The position numbers and the translations under genes were made by a program. Below, piece after piece: positions 9,817 through 19,852 of a stretch of DNA of 64,000 nt (position 1 is the first letter of the stretch; the number at the start of each line of letters is the position of its first letter). The DNA is from Micromonospora profundi (GTDB taxonomy: Bacteria; Actinomycetota; Actinomycetes; Mycobacteriales; Micromonosporaceae), in contig NZ_JAATJK010000001.1 in assembly GCF_011927785.1 (NCBI RefSeq), positions 6,136,001 through 6,200,000 on the forward strand, read 5' to 3'. The notes under the pieces were generated by a model. That model worked only from the letters and a program-made list of their open reading frames with translations, did not search any database and was not told the DNA's origin.

Positions 9817-10824
9817 TCATCGGGCGGGGGTGCGGAGCAGTCGCTCGACCACGTCGCTGAGGGTGGTCACCGCCGGGCCGTCCGGTGTGGTGACCACCAC
9901 GAGGTGGTGGCGGGTGTTCCGCATCCTGGCCAGGGCTTCGTAGACGAGCGTCGAGCCGTCCAGCACGAGAACGTCGCGCATCACCTCGCCAGCGGTCCGG
10001 TCGTCCGGTTGGTCCATGGTGTCGCGGACGTGCACCACGCCGACGGCCGCGCCGTCACGCAGCACCACCACCCGCAGGTGGCCCGTGGCGCGGGCCGTCG
10101 CGCGGACGGTGAGCACCGTGTCGGCCGCTTCGACCGAGGTCAACCCGCGTTCCGGGCCGGTGAGGTCGGCCAGGGTGAGCTGGTCAAGATCGAGGGCATC
10201 GGTGAGTTGCGCGGAGTACGACGCGTCGAGCGCACCGACGTTCGCCGAGTGCTCGACAAGGTGCCGCAGGTCGGCGGCGTTCTGGCCGGTGGCGATGGTG
10301 TCCCGGGGCTCGACGCCCACCCGGCGCAGGCACCAGTTCGCGCTGGCGTTGAGGGCACGCAACACCGGGCGGGTGAGCCACATGAAGCCGCGCATCGGGA
10401 TCGCCAGGAAGATGGCGGTCTTCTCCGGGTGCGCGATGGCGTACGACTTCGGTGCCATCTCCCCCACGACAAGGTGCAGGAAGGTGACGACCAGCAGCGC
10501 CAGCGCGAACCCGACCGCGTCGGCAGTCCAGCCCGGCGCGCCCCAGGACAGAAACACGGGGGTCAGCGCGTAGTTGACGGCTGGCTTGGTGACCGCGCCG
10601 AGGCCGAGTGCGCAGGCGGTGATGCCGAGTTGGCAGCCGGCCAGCAGCACTGTCAGCTCGTCGAAGCTGCGCACCGCTGCCCGGGCCGACCGGCTGTGCT
10701 CGGAGCGCGCGTCGAGGCGGTGCCGGCGTGCCGCCAGCAGCGCGAATTCGGCTGCCACGAAGAAGGCGCTGAGCACGATCAGCACTACGGTGACGGCCAC
10801 CACGACCCAGGGGTTGCCGATCAC
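9817..10824 (-). CDS. CNNM/CorC-type membrane protein with CBS domains (downstream member)
   Basis: A 335-residue hemolysin-C/CNNM-like protein. The DUF21 membrane domain begins with [25 protein letters not shown] and contains [14 protein letters not shown] and [15 protein letters not shown] pair follows, and the protein ends without a long CorC/HlyC C-terminal domain. Proteins of this group are linked to Mg2+/Co2+ handling. GTG 10824 overlaps the stop of the upstream paralogue (GTGA), so the pair forms one translationally coupled operon and probably a hetero-oligomer. Confidence 0.88.
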   Translation of the reverse strand: MIGNPWVVVAVTVVLIVLSAFFVAAEFALLAARRHRLDARSEHSRSARAAVRSFDELTVLLAGCQLGITACALGLGAVTKPAVNYALTPVFLSWGAPGWTADAVGFALALLVVTFLHLVVGEMAPKSYAIAHPEKTAIFLAIPMRGFMWLTRPVLRALNASANWCLRRVGVEPRDTIATGQNAADLRHLVEHSANVGALDASYSAQLTDALDLDQLTLADLTGPERGLTSVEAADTVLTVRATARATGHLRVVVLRDGAAVGVVHVRDTMDQPDDRTAGEVMRDVLVLDGSTLVYEALARMRNTRHHLVVVTTPDGPAVTTLSDVVERLLRTPAR

Positions 10825-12134
10825 CGGTTCTCCTCCGTACGTAGCCGGACCAGCGACGGGACGTGCCGTTCCAGCTCCATCACCTCGAGTGTCAGGAACA
10901 CCGCGTCGAGGCTCAGCTCAGCCGTGGCACCTGGGGCAGGTAGCTCGCCGATCAGTTCGATGACCAGGCCGGCGAGGGTCTCGCTGTCCGATTCGGGTAG
11001 GTCGTGCCCGATGATGCGTTCGACCTCGTCCAGTGGCAGTTGGCCGGCAAGTTCCCAGGCGCCGTCCGCCGGCCCGACCGGCAGCGTGGCCACTGTGGTG
11101 TCGTCGTGTTCGTCCTCGATCTCCCCGACCAGCTCCTCGGCAAGATCCTCGACGGTGACCACGCCGGCCAGCCCGCCGTGCTCGTCGAGCACGCAGGCGA
11201 GCTGGGCGCGCCGCTCGGTGAGGGTCTGCACGACCCGGGGCAGCGGCATCGACGTGGGGACCAGCACCGGTGGCCGCATGATGTCGGCGACTGTGCGGGC
11301 GGCGTCGCGGTCGACAGCGAGCAGGTCGGCGAGGTGCACCACTCCGATCACGTCGTCGCGCTCGTCGAGCACCGGGTAGCGCGAGTGGCCACCGGCCATC
11401 GTGGCCCAGAGTTCCTGGGTGGTCAGGTCGGGCTCCACGACATCGACCCGGGCCCGCGGAACCATCGCGTGGGCGGCGTCACGGTCGGGGAAGTCGAGCA
11501 CCCTGTCGAGCAGCATCGACAGCTCGGCGGGGAGATCACCGGAGTCGCGGGACTCGCTGACGATGTATTCGAGGTCGCGGCGGCTGGCAGCGTGTTCCAC
11601 GTCGTGCACCGGCTCCATGCCGAAAAGGCGCAGCAGGGCATTGGAAGACTTGTCGAAGAAGGCGATGATCCAGCCGAACACCCGCAGGTAGACCTGGGTG
11701 GAGCGGGCCAGCCAGACGGCCACCGCCTCGGGTCGCGAGATGGCGAGGTTCTTCGGGAACAGCTCGCCGAACAGCATCTGTACGAACGTCGAGAGCAGCA
11801 GCGCGCTCACAGTGCCGACGACGATGCCGACACCGGTCGGGACGCCGACGCCGCCGAGGGCTGTGCCGAGCGACTTGCCGACCAACGGTTCGGCGACGTA
11901 CCCCACAAGCAGGGCGGTAACGGTGATCCCGAGCTGGGCGCCGGACAGCATGAACGACGTCCGCCGGGTCACGTCCAGTGCCCGACCTGCGGCCTTGTCA
12001 CCCGCCGCCGCGCGGGCCTTGAGCCGCGACCGGTCGACGGCCATGTACGCGAATTCCTGCGCCACGAAGTAGCCGGTGGCTGCCGTGATCACCAGGATCA
12101 CCAGCAGCCCCAGGAGGAGGCTCAACACCCACAC
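10821..12134 (-). CDS. CNNM/CorC-type membrane protein with CBS and CorC_HlyC domains (upstream member)
   Basis: A 437-residue hemolysin-family transporter-like protein. Four membrane helices in a DUF21 domain ([46 protein letters not shown]) are followed by a CBS pair ([19 protein letters not shown] and [19 protein letters not shown]) and a C-terminal FAD-like CorC/HlyC domain. It is the complete member of the pair. The role in divalent-cation export or homeostasis is inferred from the family. The 5' region of this operon contains a strong hairpin (12283-12311). Confidence 0.9.
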   Translation of the reverse strand: MWVLSLLLGLLVILVITAATGYFVAQEFAYMAVDRSRLKARAAAGDKAAGRALDVTRRTSFMLSGAQLGITVTALLVGYVAEPLVGKSLGTALGGVGVPTGVGIVVGTVSALLLSTFVQMLFGELFPKNLAISRPEAVAVWLARSTQVYLRVFGWIIAFFDKSSNALLRLFGMEPVHDVEHAASRRDLEYIVSESRDSGDLPAELSMLLDRVLDFPDRDAAHAMVPRARVDVVEPDLTTQELWATMAGGHSRYPVLDERDDVIGVVHLADLLAVDRDAARTVADIMRPPVLVPTSMPLPRVVQTLTERRAQLACVLDEHGGLAGVVTVEDLAEELVGEIEDEHDDTTVATLPVGPADGAWELAGQLPLDEVERIIGHDLPESDSETLAGLVIELIGELPAPGATAELSLDAVFLTLEVMELERHVPSLVRLRTEENR

Positions 12135-12282
12135 GTCGTCGCGCTCCTGCTGTTTGTCGCCTCAGATGAATCAGGCCCGCGCCAGCGGGCCAAAGGTCTC
12201 AGGCGGTGGTCTGCGCCCATCAAGGTCGTGCTCCTCCTCGTACCGACAGTGCCGGAAGCTTGGCACGGCTTTCTGGAAGCAA

Positions 12283-12311
12283 CCTGGTAGCTCCGCTGCT
12301 AGCTGACCAGG
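12283..12311 (-). promoter_or_regulatory. Hairpin in the 5' region of the CNNM operon
   Basis: CCTGGTAGCT (12283-12292) pairs with AGCTGACCAGG (12301-12311), with one bulged base and an eight-base loop. A smaller GTGCC/GGCAC hairpin lies near 12249-12266. Read on the minus strand these fall in the untranslated leader of the two CNNM genes. I could not match it to a known Mg2+ (M-box) or Mn2+ riboswitch consensus. The rest of 12135-12452 has no gene I can support. Confidence 0.35.
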
Positions 12312-12452
12312 AAAAACGTGTTCCGATCGCCGCCAGGCTGGATCAGCCCGCGTAGCCCGATGTGAGCTGCGCGGCACCTGCGAACTTTGCCCCGGGCGCG
12401 CCGTCATTACCTGAGCGACGACGCATACGCGCCTGATCGGAGACGCCAAGTG

Positions 12453-13580
12453 ATGGCCTGGATCACCCGCAAGCTCGCCTTGACCCCTGCCCGTCGTCAC
12501 CCGGTCAGATCGCATTCCCGACCGTCGACGGAGAGGCCGCCCGTGATCGACCTAGGCTCGTACGCCGTGGTGCGACAGGGGTATGCGAAGGGCCGCGTGG
12601 CAGCGCGGCATCGGGCCGTGACCGTGACGTTGGCACTGGAGCTCGTTCTCGTGCTGCTCGGCTGCGGCGCGGCGTGGCAGGTCGCAGCCGGCGGTGGGGC
12701 GCGTCAGGCAACGGCGACCGGCCTCCTGGGCTCCGATTTCGTCGACATCAGCTTCGTCGCGCCCGGCCCGACCTCGCCCGCCACGGCGCCCGGCGCGGCG
12801 ACCGGCACCTACACCTGGGACTGCGGCCGCAACGAGAACGGCCACCGCAACACCGCAAACATCGTGGTGGCGCCCGGCTTTCCCGGGCAGCCGCATCACG
12901 TGCACGACTACGTGGGCAACCTCTCCACCGCCGTCGGCTCGACGCCGAAGACCCTCTCGGCCGCGGGGACGACCTGCGGCAACGGCGACCGGTCGACGTA
13001 CTTCTGGCCGGTGCTCCGTACGGTCGGGCCGATGGACGCCGGGGAGCACGCCGTCCACGGCGGCGAGATCCAGGTGCCTGTCGACGTGACGCTCGCCTTC
13101 TCCGGCAACCCCCGAGGAAACGTCGTGCCGATGCCGCAGCAGCTCGCCGGCACGGTCGGGGACGCGGTGGCTTTCACGAACGGTCCCCAGAAAGCAGCAG
13201 CGACCTGGACCTGCTCCAGCACCCCGGAGCGCCGCACCACCGCGTACCCCCGGTGCCCGGCCGGTGATCAGGTGCAGAGGGTCTTCGACTTTCCGAGCTG
13301 TTGGGACGGGCGGCAGGTGGACAGCGAAAGCCACCGCGCGCATCTGGTCTTCCCGTCCCCTGACGGCTCCTGCGCCCGCAACACGTTTCCGGTGCCGCAG
13401 CTCCGGCTGACAGTGGCGTACGACATCGCGCCGGATGCCCTGTTCCGGATCGACGCCTTCGAGGGCCAGAACAACAGCCCGCTGACCGATCACGCGTTCT
13501 TCGTCAACCTGATGCCGGAGCCCCTGATGGCGAAGGTCGTGGACTGCCTCAACAGCGGGCAGAGCTGCCAGGACGATTGA
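12453..13580 (+). CDS. DUF1996-domain protein, membrane-anchored or secreted
   Basis: A 375-residue DUF1996 protein. After a basic N-terminus comes one hydrophobic segment (VTLALELVLVLLGCGAAW), then the DUF1996 domain with HHVHDYVGN, CGNGDRSTYFWPVL, DFPSCWDGRQVDSESHRAHL and the terminal DHAFFVNLMPEPLM. The family occurs in actinomycetes and fungi, often secreted, with no firm activity. Two starts are plausible: ATG 12453 (GGAGA nine bases upstream) or GTG 12543 (GGAGAGG at better spacing), the latter shortening the basic tail. It converges with the DUF4333 gene. Confidence 0.8.
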   Translation: MAWITRKLALTPARRHPVRSHSRPSTERPPVIDLGSYAVVRQGYAKGRVAARHRAVTVTLALELVLVLLGCGAAWQVAAGGGARQATATGLLGSDFVDISFVAPGPTSPATAPGAATGTYTWDCGRNENGHRNTANIVVAPGFPGQPHHVHDYVGNLSTAVGSTPKTLSAAGTTCGNGDRSTYFWPVLRTVGPMDAGEHAVHGGEIQVPVDVTLAFSGNPRGNVVPMPQQLAGTVGDAVAFTNGPQKAAATWTCSSTPERRTTAYPRCPAGDQVQRVFDFPSCWDGRQVDSESHRAHLVFPSPDGSCARNTFPVPQLRLTVAYDIAPDALFRIDAFEGQNNSPLTDHAFFVNLMPEPLMAKVVDCLNSGQSCQDD

Positions 13581-13603
13581 CCGTACGCCGAGGTGGTCGT
13601 ACC

Positions 13604-14047
13604 TCACTGAGGACGCGCTACCTCGAACCGGCCGTCGGAGGACACCACCGTGACCGTGATCGTCTTCGGTGCGCCGGCGACCTGCGCGGAGCAGGAGAAG
13701 CGGCTGCCCACAGTGACCGGCCGGCCCGGCGGGCAGGTGACGAGGTCGGCGTCGAGCAGGTAGTCGTCACGCAGCACCGACAGCACCCCCTGCTGCAACG
13801 CCGCTGTGTCGAAGACCTTCTTGTCGAGGAATCCGGGCCGGGTCAGGCCCAGCACGGCCACCAGCGCCACCACTGCCACGACCGGGCCGGCAACGGCGAT
13901 CACGAGTCGCCGGGAGAAACGCCGCCGACGCTCAGGGGGCGCCGTCGAGCCGGTGGACGCCGGGCCCCACTGCGCCGGTGGTGCCGGTGCCCAGCCAGGG
14001 GCGGGCGTCGGGGAGTCGCCGTCGGATCCCCGGTACGAACTGGTCAA
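13604..14047 (-). CDS. DUF4333-domain membrane protein
   Basis: A 147-residue protein with a Pro/Ser/Gly-rich cytoplasmic head, one transmembrane helix (LVIAVAGPVVAVVALVAVLGL) and a small extracytoplasmic DUF4333 domain. The domain's conserved cysteines are in VTCPPGRPV and SRFSCSAQVAG. Members are common in actinobacteria as membrane-tethered extracellular domains of unknown function. It lies 17 bases downstream of a COG4315 lipoprotein on the same strand, so the two are probably co-transcribed envelope genes. Confidence 0.8.
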   Translation of the reverse strand: MTSSYRGSDGDSPTPAPGWAPAPPAQWGPASTGSTAPPERRRRFSRRLVIAVAGPVVAVVALVAVLGLTRPGFLDKKVFDTAALQQGVLSVLRDDYLLDADLVTCPPGRPVTVGSRFSCSAQVAGAPKTITVTVVSSDGRFEVARPQ

Positions 14048-14064
14048 CGTCGTCTCCTCCGGAT

Positions 14065-14754
14065 TCAGGGGGCGGTGGGCGTGGTGACCACCTCGGGCAG
14101 GGAGGTGGTGCGGTCACCGACCGGACTGATCGCGAACCAGGTGCCACCAACCCCCTGGCCGTTGATGTCGCCCGGCTTGGCGTCCTTGTCGAACAGGTAG
14201 ACGGGCCAGCCGTCGATGGTCACCTGGCAGGTGCCGTCGGCCCGCTCCACGTAACCGACGAGCTTCGGGTTGATCCCACTCGGGTAGATCTGCCCGCCCC
14301 CCTTGACGAGAAGTGGCGGCCACGTCTTCGCGCAGTCGCCGTTGCAGTTCGACTTCGACGGCTTTGCGGTGTCCTTGTCGAACCGGTAGAGCGTCCGGCC
14401 CTGCCCGTCGGCGACGTACGTGCCGATGTCTTCGGACGCCGTCGCGTTCAACTGGATGATGTTGCTGCCCCGCCCGGTGTCGGGTGCGGGCGTGAGGGGG
14501 ACGTCGGACGGGCCGCTGTAGATCCGTACGCGACCCTGGGTCTTCGCCACCGTCGGCGCCGGCTGCGGGGCCGACGGAGCGTCGACCACCTCGGGTGTCG
14601 TGTCGGCGCCGACGGTCGGGCTCGGCGCGGTCGCCTGTGACGCGGCCGCTGTGGCCGGCGCCGCTGGTCCGGTCGTGGCGTCATCACATGCGGCCAGGAC
14701 GGCCACGCTTGCCAACGCGATCGCCGTCCGGGCGATCCGGCTGTGCAACAGCAT
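14065..14754 (-). CDS. COG4315-type repeat lipoprotein (copy 1)
   Basis: A 229-residue lipoprotein. The signal peptide ends in the lipobox VLAAC, an Ala/Thr/Pro linker follows, then two secreted-repeat units typical of COG4315/Lipoprotein_15: GRTLYRFDKD...SKSNCNGDCAKTWPP and QVTIDGWPVYLFDKD followed by GQGVGGTWFAISP. The paired cysteines in SNCNGDC probably form a disulfide. The family has been linked to extracellular electron transfer or metal binding in some actinomycetes, but its function is not settled. Paralogues lie at 25054 and 27276. Confidence 0.85.
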   Translation of the reverse strand: MLLHSRIARTAIALASVAVLAACDDATTGPAAPATAAASQATAPSPTVGADTTPEVVDAPSAPQPAPTVAKTQGRVRIYSGPSDVPLTPAPDTGRGSNIIQLNATASEDIGTYVADGQGRTLYRFDKDTAKPSKSNCNGDCAKTWPPLLVKGGGQIYPSGINPKLVGYVERADGTCQVTIDGWPVYLFDKDAKPGDINGQGVGGTWFAISPVGDRTTSLPEVVTTPTAP

Positions 14755-14986
14755 CTCTGTTCCACCTCGTGTTCGGAGGACCGTGCCCGTGCGCGCGGTC
14801 CGGCACCCACACGGTGCGGTCGGCGAAGTGGTTCACCGTCGGGATCGGACGAGTCTGCCGTCACGAGGTCGCACCCTGCGCTGAACCGTTTCGGGCCAGC
14901 GTCCGTGTGGGTGGCGGCACCAGCGAAGGGCAGCCCAGGAATGACCGCCCGGAGCCGGCGAAACGATGACACGAGGGGAGCGCAAC

Positions 14987-15283
14987 GTGGCCACGTACCA
15001 CATCGTCAGCGAGGACATCGAGGAATCTTCGACCTGGCTGAAGCAGAACATGCAGACGCTGCTGGACGGGATGAACCAGGCCAAGAGCAAGATCGACACC
15101 CTGATCCAGGGTGGCTACAACACCCCGGCCGCGCAGCAGAAGTTCGGCCCGTACTTCGACGAGTACAAGGGCAGCGTCGACCAGACGCTGAACGGCATGG
15201 AGGGCATCAGCCAGTACCTCTCGCAGGTCAGCACCGCGTTCTCCGACACGGACAACCAGACCGGGGCCAGCCTCGGCCGCTGA
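14987..15283 (+). CDS. WXG100-family type VII secretion substrate
   Basis: A 98-residue all-helical protein of the WXG100/Esx family placed just before the EccC gene. The helix-turn-helix layout is right, but the turn reads QGGYNTPAAQQKF instead of WXG, an actinomycete variant. GTG 14987 is selected because AGGGGAG precedes it by seven bases; an in-frame ATG at 14966 has no site. It is expected to be exported as a dimer through the EccC system encoded next. Confidence 0.85.
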   Translation: MATYHIVSEDIEESSTWLKQNMQTLLDGMNQAKSKIDTLIQGGYNTPAAQQKFGPYFDEYKGSVDQTLNGMEGISQYLSQVSTAFSDTDNQTGASLGR

Positions 15284-15375
15284 ACGACCGGCCGGACCCG
15301 GGGCCGCGTGGTGATTCGCTCACCACGCGGCCCTCGGCCGTTTCCTCCGCCGGACCATCCGACCAGGAGAATCTC

Positions 15376-18300
15376 GTGCGCCTGCAGCTCACCGTTGCGG
15401 ATCCGTCCACCGCCGTCATCGACTACCAGATCGAGGCTGCCCCTGACACCACCGTCGGGGAACTCGCCGAGGCGCTCGCCGCGCGTCGGCCGGAGCCCGC
15501 CGGCACACCGCCGACGATCTTCGTCGCCGGTGCGCCGCTGGATCCGCGACTCACCTTCGCCGAAGCCCCGCTGCGGCAGGGCACGGTGCTCGGCCTGGAC
15601 CGCCCGGTGCCCGAGGCGTCCGCGCAACAGCCGGGTCTGATCGAGGTACGGGTGGTCAGCGGCACCAACGCCGGTGCGGTCCATCAGCTCGACCTCGGTG
15701 AGCACACCATCGGCACCGCCAGCACCAACCGCGTACGCCTCACCGACCCCTCGCTCGCCTCCGTCGTGGCGTCGGTGCGGGTCACCCCCGACGGAACGTG
15801 CCGTGTGCGACCGGTCGGACCCGGCCTCCTGCTCGACCGGGTCGAACTCGACGACGAACAGGCGTGGCCACCCGGCGGTCAGCTCGCCGTCGGATCGTCC
15901 CTGCTGGAGCTGCGCAAACCGCTCCGGGCGGAGGCCGCACTGCAGATCTCCGAGGATCGCACCGGCCTTGACTACAACCGCCCGCCCCGGTTGCTGCCGG
16001 AGGCCCGCACCACCCAGTTCACGCTTCCCACACCACCGTCGCCTCCGGAACGGCGACCGCTTGTGCTGATCACGGTGCTGGCACCGCTTGTCGTCTCCGG
16101 AGCCGCGTACCTCATCACCGGCAACCCGCTGACGCTGCTCTTCGCCATCCTGTCGCCGGTGGCGCTGATCGCCGGTCAGGTCGGCGCCCGACGCCAGGGA
16201 AAAGTCAGCTACCGTACGCGGCTCGCCGACTACGAGGCCAAGAGGGAGCGGATCAGCACCGACGCGCACGAGGCACTGACCGCCGAGCGGCTGGCCCGGC
16301 GGGATAACTTCCCCGACCCCGCCGCCGTACGGCTGATCGCTGTGGGACCTGAGCGCCGCCTGTGGGAACGGCGACGCACCGATCCCGACTTCCTCGAACT
16401 GCGGGCCGGCAGCGCCGACCTCCCGTCCGAGGTGTTGCTCCGGGATCCGAGCCAGGACGAACACCGCCGGGAGGTCCGGTGGAGCGCCCTGGACGTGCCG
16501 GCGACAGTGCCGCTCCGCAAACACGGCGTGGTCGGCATCGCCGGTGACGCCGCCGCCCGGGTGACAGCCCGCTGGATGGTCGCGCAGGCGGCCACCCTGC
16601 ACAGCCCCGAGGACCTCCAGATCTACCTGCTCGCCGGCGCGGGCGACGAGGAGGGCTGGTCCTGGGTCGGCTGGCTACCGCACGTGGCGCCGCGCGACGG
16701 CCAGGGCACTCTCGCCACCGTCGGAACCGACACTCAGACCACGGCCCGACGGGTTGCCGAACTGGTCGCCGTGATCTCCGCCCGCGCCGCCGAACGGTCC
16801 GACGCGGCCTTCCGCGACATCCTCGTGGTGCTCGACGGGGCACGCCGGCTGCGTTCCCTGCCCGGGGTGACGCAGATCCTGCGGGAAGGACCCGCCGTCG
16901 GGGTGTACGCGATCTGTGTCGACGCCGAGGAGAAGCTCCTGCCGGAGGAGTGCCAGGCCGTCGTCGCCGAGCAGACCGACGGCTCGCTGCTGGTGACCCG
17001 TACGCTCGCCGCGCCGATCCCCGGCGTGCATCCGGACCTGCTCTCGACGGAGTGGCTGCGTACCGTTGCCCGCGCGCTCGCGCCGCTGCGTGACACCGGC
17101 GGCGCGGACGACGGCGCCGTACTGCCGGACGCGAGTCGGCTGCTCGACGTGCTCGGCATGGAGCCGCCGGAGCCGGACGCGGTGGCGGCCAGGTGGACCA
17201 CCGGAGGCCGGACCACCGAGGCGGTGCTCGGCGTCTCGCTCGACGGGCCGTTCGCGCTGGACCTGAAGCGGGACGGGCCGCACGCCCTGGTCGCCGGCAC
17301 CACCGGATCCGGCAAGTCGGAGCTGTTGCAGACCCTCGTCGCCTCGCTCGCCGTCGCCAACCGGCCGGACGCGATGACCTTCGTGCTTGTGGACTACAAG
17401 GGCGGCAGCGCGTTCAAGGACTGCGTCCGGTTACCGCACACCGTCGGCATGGTCACCGACCTCGACACGCACCTGGTGAGTCGGGCGCTGACCTCGCTCA
17501 CGGCCGAGCTGCGGCGGCGGGAGCACATCCTCGCCGAGGCGGGGGCGAAGGACATCGACGACTACGTCGACCTGCTGCGCCGCGAACCGACACGGACCCC
17601 GATGCCGCGACTGTTGATCGTGATCGACGAGTTCGCGTCGATGGTCCGCGACCTGCCGGACTTCGTGACCGGGCTTGTCAACATCGCGCAGCGGGGCCGG
17701 TCGCTCGGCATCCACCTGGTGCTGGCGACCCAGCGTCCGGGCGGGGTCGTGTCGCCCGAGATCCGGGCGAACACCAACCTGCGGATCGCGCTGCGCGTCA
17801 CCGACACCAGCGAGAGTCAGGACGTGCTGAACGCCCCCGACGCCGCCTCGATCCTGAAGTCGACGCCGGGCCGGGCCTTCGTACGCCTCGCGCAGTCGTC
17901 GCTGGTGCCGTTCCAGGCCGGGCGGGTCGGCGGGTTCCGCCCGGGTGCCCGCGTCGACGTCCGGCAGCCGCCCTGGCTCGCACCCGTCTCGTGGACGGAC
18001 CTCGGCCGGCCCGTACCCACCCGCCCTGGCGTGAAGGCGGAACCATCCGCCGAACTCACCGACCTCGCCGTGCTGGTGGAGGCCGTCCGGAGCGCCAGTG
18101 AGCAGTTGGCCATCCCGCCGCAGCACAGCCCGTGGCTACAGGCACTGCCGGACACGCTCACCGTCGACGCCCTTCCCCCGCCCCGCGGCAGCGGCTACCA
18201 CCTGGCCCCGGTGGCGTACGGCCTTGTCGACCTGCCGGCCCAGCAGGAGCAGGCGCCGCTGGAGCTGGACCTGGGGACGCTGGGGCACCTGCACATCATC

Positions 18301-19752
18301 GGTTCGTCGCGCAGCGGCCGGTCCCAGGCGTTGCGGACGATCGCCGGCACCGTGGCCCGCACCCACTCCACAGCAGACGTCCACCTCTACGGCGTCGACT
18401 GCGGCAACGGGGCACTGCTCGCCCTCGCCGAGCTGCCGCACTGCGGTGCTGTGGTGCAGCGTACGGAGGCCGAACGGCTCGGTCGCCTGTTCACCCGACT
18501 CGTCGCGGAGCTGGGACGTCGTCAGCAGCTGCTCGCGTCCACCGGCTCGGCTGGGCTCGTGGAGTACCGGGCCGGCGTGGCCGGGGCCGACCGGCCGCCG
18601 CACATCCTTCTGTTGCTGGACCGGTTCGAGGTCTTCGACAAGACGTTCGCCGACTACGACAACGGCAATGTCATGGCGGCCCTCCTGACTCTGCTGCGCG
18701 AGGGCGCCGGCGCAGGCATCCACGTGGTGCTGGCCGGTGATCGGAGCATGTTCACCACGAGGATCTCCTCGACCACGGACGACAAACTTGTGCTTCGGCT
18801 GAGCGAGCGCAGCGACTACAGCATGGTCGGCATCAACTATCGGCAGCTGCCGGACGAGATCGGAACGGGCCGGGCGATCCGGGCGGTCGACAGCGCGGAG
18901 GCGCAGATCGCCCTGCTCACCAATGACAGCTCCGGTCAGGGGCAGGCCCGCGCCATCGCCGCTATCGCCGAGGCGGCGCGGCTGCGGGACGCCGAGGTCG
19001 GCGCCGCCGCCCGCCCGTTCCGGATCGACGTACTGCCGGACGAGCTGACCCTGGCGCAGACCAGCGGCCTGGCGCGGCCCAGCAGACCACTATGGACGAT
19101 GCTGGGGGTCGGCGGGGACGAACTCTCGGCAATCGGCCCGGACCTCGGGACCAATTCCACGTTCATCCTGGCGGGACCGCCACGCTCGGGGCGGAGCACG
19201 ACACTGCTCACGATGGTCGCCGGTCTGTTGACGAAGGGGACACCCGTGGTGATCGCGGCACCCCGCCGGTCGCCGCTGCGGGACCTCGCCGGCCTGCCCG
19301 GCGTACTCGACCTGGTGACGAGCGAGAACTTCACCTCCGCCGGGCTGGCGGCGGCCCTCGACGGTCGTGCCGGACCCGCCGTTGTCGTCCTGGACGACGC
19401 CGAGCAACTGCTCAAGTGCGATGCCGGCAGCGACCTCGGTGACATCGCGCGGGTCGGAACGGAGAAGGGCCTCGGCCTGATCATGGGGGGCTCGATCGAC
19501 GGGCTCTCCAGCGGTTTCGGCGGCTGGCACGTCGACGCCCGCCGGAACCGCCAGGGAGCGCTGCTCAGCCCGCAGGGCCTCGGCGACGGTGAGCTGATCG
19601 GCGCAAAGCTCTCCCGCGGCCAGCTCGGCGGCGGGCGGCCGGGCCGGGTGCTCGCGCATTTCGGCGACGGCAAGCTGCATCTGGTGCAGGTGCCCCGGAC
19701 CGAGCCCGCTGTGCTGCGAGAGCTGCTGGGCGGGGCCGGCGAAGCCGCGTAG
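15376..19752 (+). CDS. eccC: EccC-type FtsK/SpoIIIE ATPase of type VII secretion
   Basis: A 1458-residue secretion motor. It has an N-terminal ubiquitin-like segment (~1-75), an FHA-like domain (~85-170), two membrane helices (~VLITVLAPLVVSGAAYLITG and LTLLFAILSPVALIAG), then three FtsK/SpoIIIE ATPase modules. Module 1 has an intact Walker A (GTTGSGKS) and Walker B (LLIVIDEFAS). Modules 2 and 3 have P-loops with Arg replacing Lys (SSRSGRS and PPRSGRS), so only the first is likely to hydrolyse ATP efficiently; degenerate downstream modules are known in EccC. GTG 15376 follows AGGAGA. It reads downstream of the WXG100 gene and ends at a strong terminator. No eccB, eccD, eccE or mycP is present in the window. 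Confidence 0.92.
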   Translation: MRLQLTVADPSTAVIDYQIEAAPDTTVGELAEALAARRPEPAGTPPTIFVAGAPLDPRLTFAEAPLRQGTVLGLDRPVPEASAQQPGLIEVRVVSGTNAGAVHQLDLGEHTIGTASTNRVRLTDPSLASVVASVRVTPDGTCRVRPVGPGLLLDRVELDDEQAWPPGGQLAVGSSLLELRKPLRAEAALQISEDRTGLDYNRPPRLLPEARTTQFTLPTPPSPPERRPLVLITVLAPLVVSGAAYLITGNPLTLLFAILSPVALIAGQVGARRQGKVSYRTRLADYEAKRERISTDAHEALTAERLARRDNFPDPAAVRLIAVGPERRLWERRRTDPDFLELRAGSADLPSEVLLRDPSQDEHRREVRWSALDVPATVPLRKHGVVGIAGDAAARVTARWMVAQAATLHSPEDLQIYLLAGAGDEEGWSWVGWLPHVAPRDGQGTLATVGTDTQTTARRVAELVAVISARAAERSDAAFRDILVVLDGARRLRSLPGVTQILREGPAVGVYAICVDAEEKLLPEECQAVVAEQTDGSLLVTRTLAAPIPGVHPDLLSTEWLRTVARALAPLRDTGGADDGAVLPDASRLLDVLGMEPPEPDAVAARWTTGGRTTEAVLGVSLDGPFALDLKRDGPHALVAGTTGSGKSELLQTLVASLAVANRPDAMTFVLVDYKGGSAFKDCVRLPHTVGMVTDLDTHLVSRALTSLTAELRRREHILAEAGAKDIDDYVDLLRREPTRTPMPRLLIVIDEFASMVRDLPDFVTGLVNIAQRGRSLGIHLVLATQRPGGVVSPEIRANTNLRIALRVTDTSESQDVLNAPDAASILKSTPGRAFVRLAQSSLVPFQAGRVGGFRPGARVDVRQPPWLAPVSWTDLGRPVPTRPGVKAEPSAELTDLAVLVEAVRSASEQLAIPPQHSPWLQALPDTLTVDALPPPRGSGYHLAPVAYGLVDLPAQQEQAPLELDLGTLGHLHIIGSSRSGRSQALRTIAGTVARTHSTADVHLYGVDCGNGALLALAELPHCGAVVQRTEAERLGRLFTRLVAELGRRQQLLASTGSAGLVEYRAGVAGADRPPHILLLLDRFEVFDKTFADYDNGNVMAALLTLLREGAGAGIHVVLAGDRSMFTTRISSTTDDKLVLRLSERSDYSMVGINYRQLPDEIGTGRAIRAVDSAEAQIALLTNDSSGQGQARAIAAIAEAARLRDAEVGAAARPFRIDVLPDELTLAQTSGLARPSRPLWTMLGVGGDELSAIGPDLGTNSTFILAGPPRSGRSTTLLTMVAGLLTKGTPVVIAAPRRSPLRDLAGLPGVLDLVTSENFTSAGLAAALDGRAGPAVVVLDDAEQLLKCDAGSDLGDIARVGTEKGLGLIMGGSIDGLSSGFGGWHVDARRNRQGALLSPQGLGDGELIGAKLSRGQLGGGRPGRVLAHFGDGKLHLVQVPRTEPAVLRELLGGAGEAA

Positions 19753-19801
19753 ACGCCACCGATCCGGACTCCGCTGGTAAGGCCGGGGTACCGAAACGCG
19801 A

Positions 19802-19832
19802 TCGGGGGGACACCCCCCAGGTGTCCCCCCGA
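19802..19832. terminator. Bidirectional hairpin terminator after eccC
   Basis: TCGGGGGGACAC (19802-19813) pairs with GTGTCCCCCCGA (19821-19832), a 12-bp perfect stem with a seven-base loop. It sits in the 100-base gap between the converging eccC and 19853-20500 genes. There is no U-tract, as is common for actinomycete terminators. Confidence 0.75.
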
Positions 19833-19852
19833 CGCGGGCCGGCAGCCATCCC

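Noticed and set aside
9445..11379. Very long plus-strand frames opposite the two CNNM genes (also up to 12290)
   Set aside because: They are antisense shadows of well-matched membrane proteins; composition is Arg/His/Gln-rich without any family motif.
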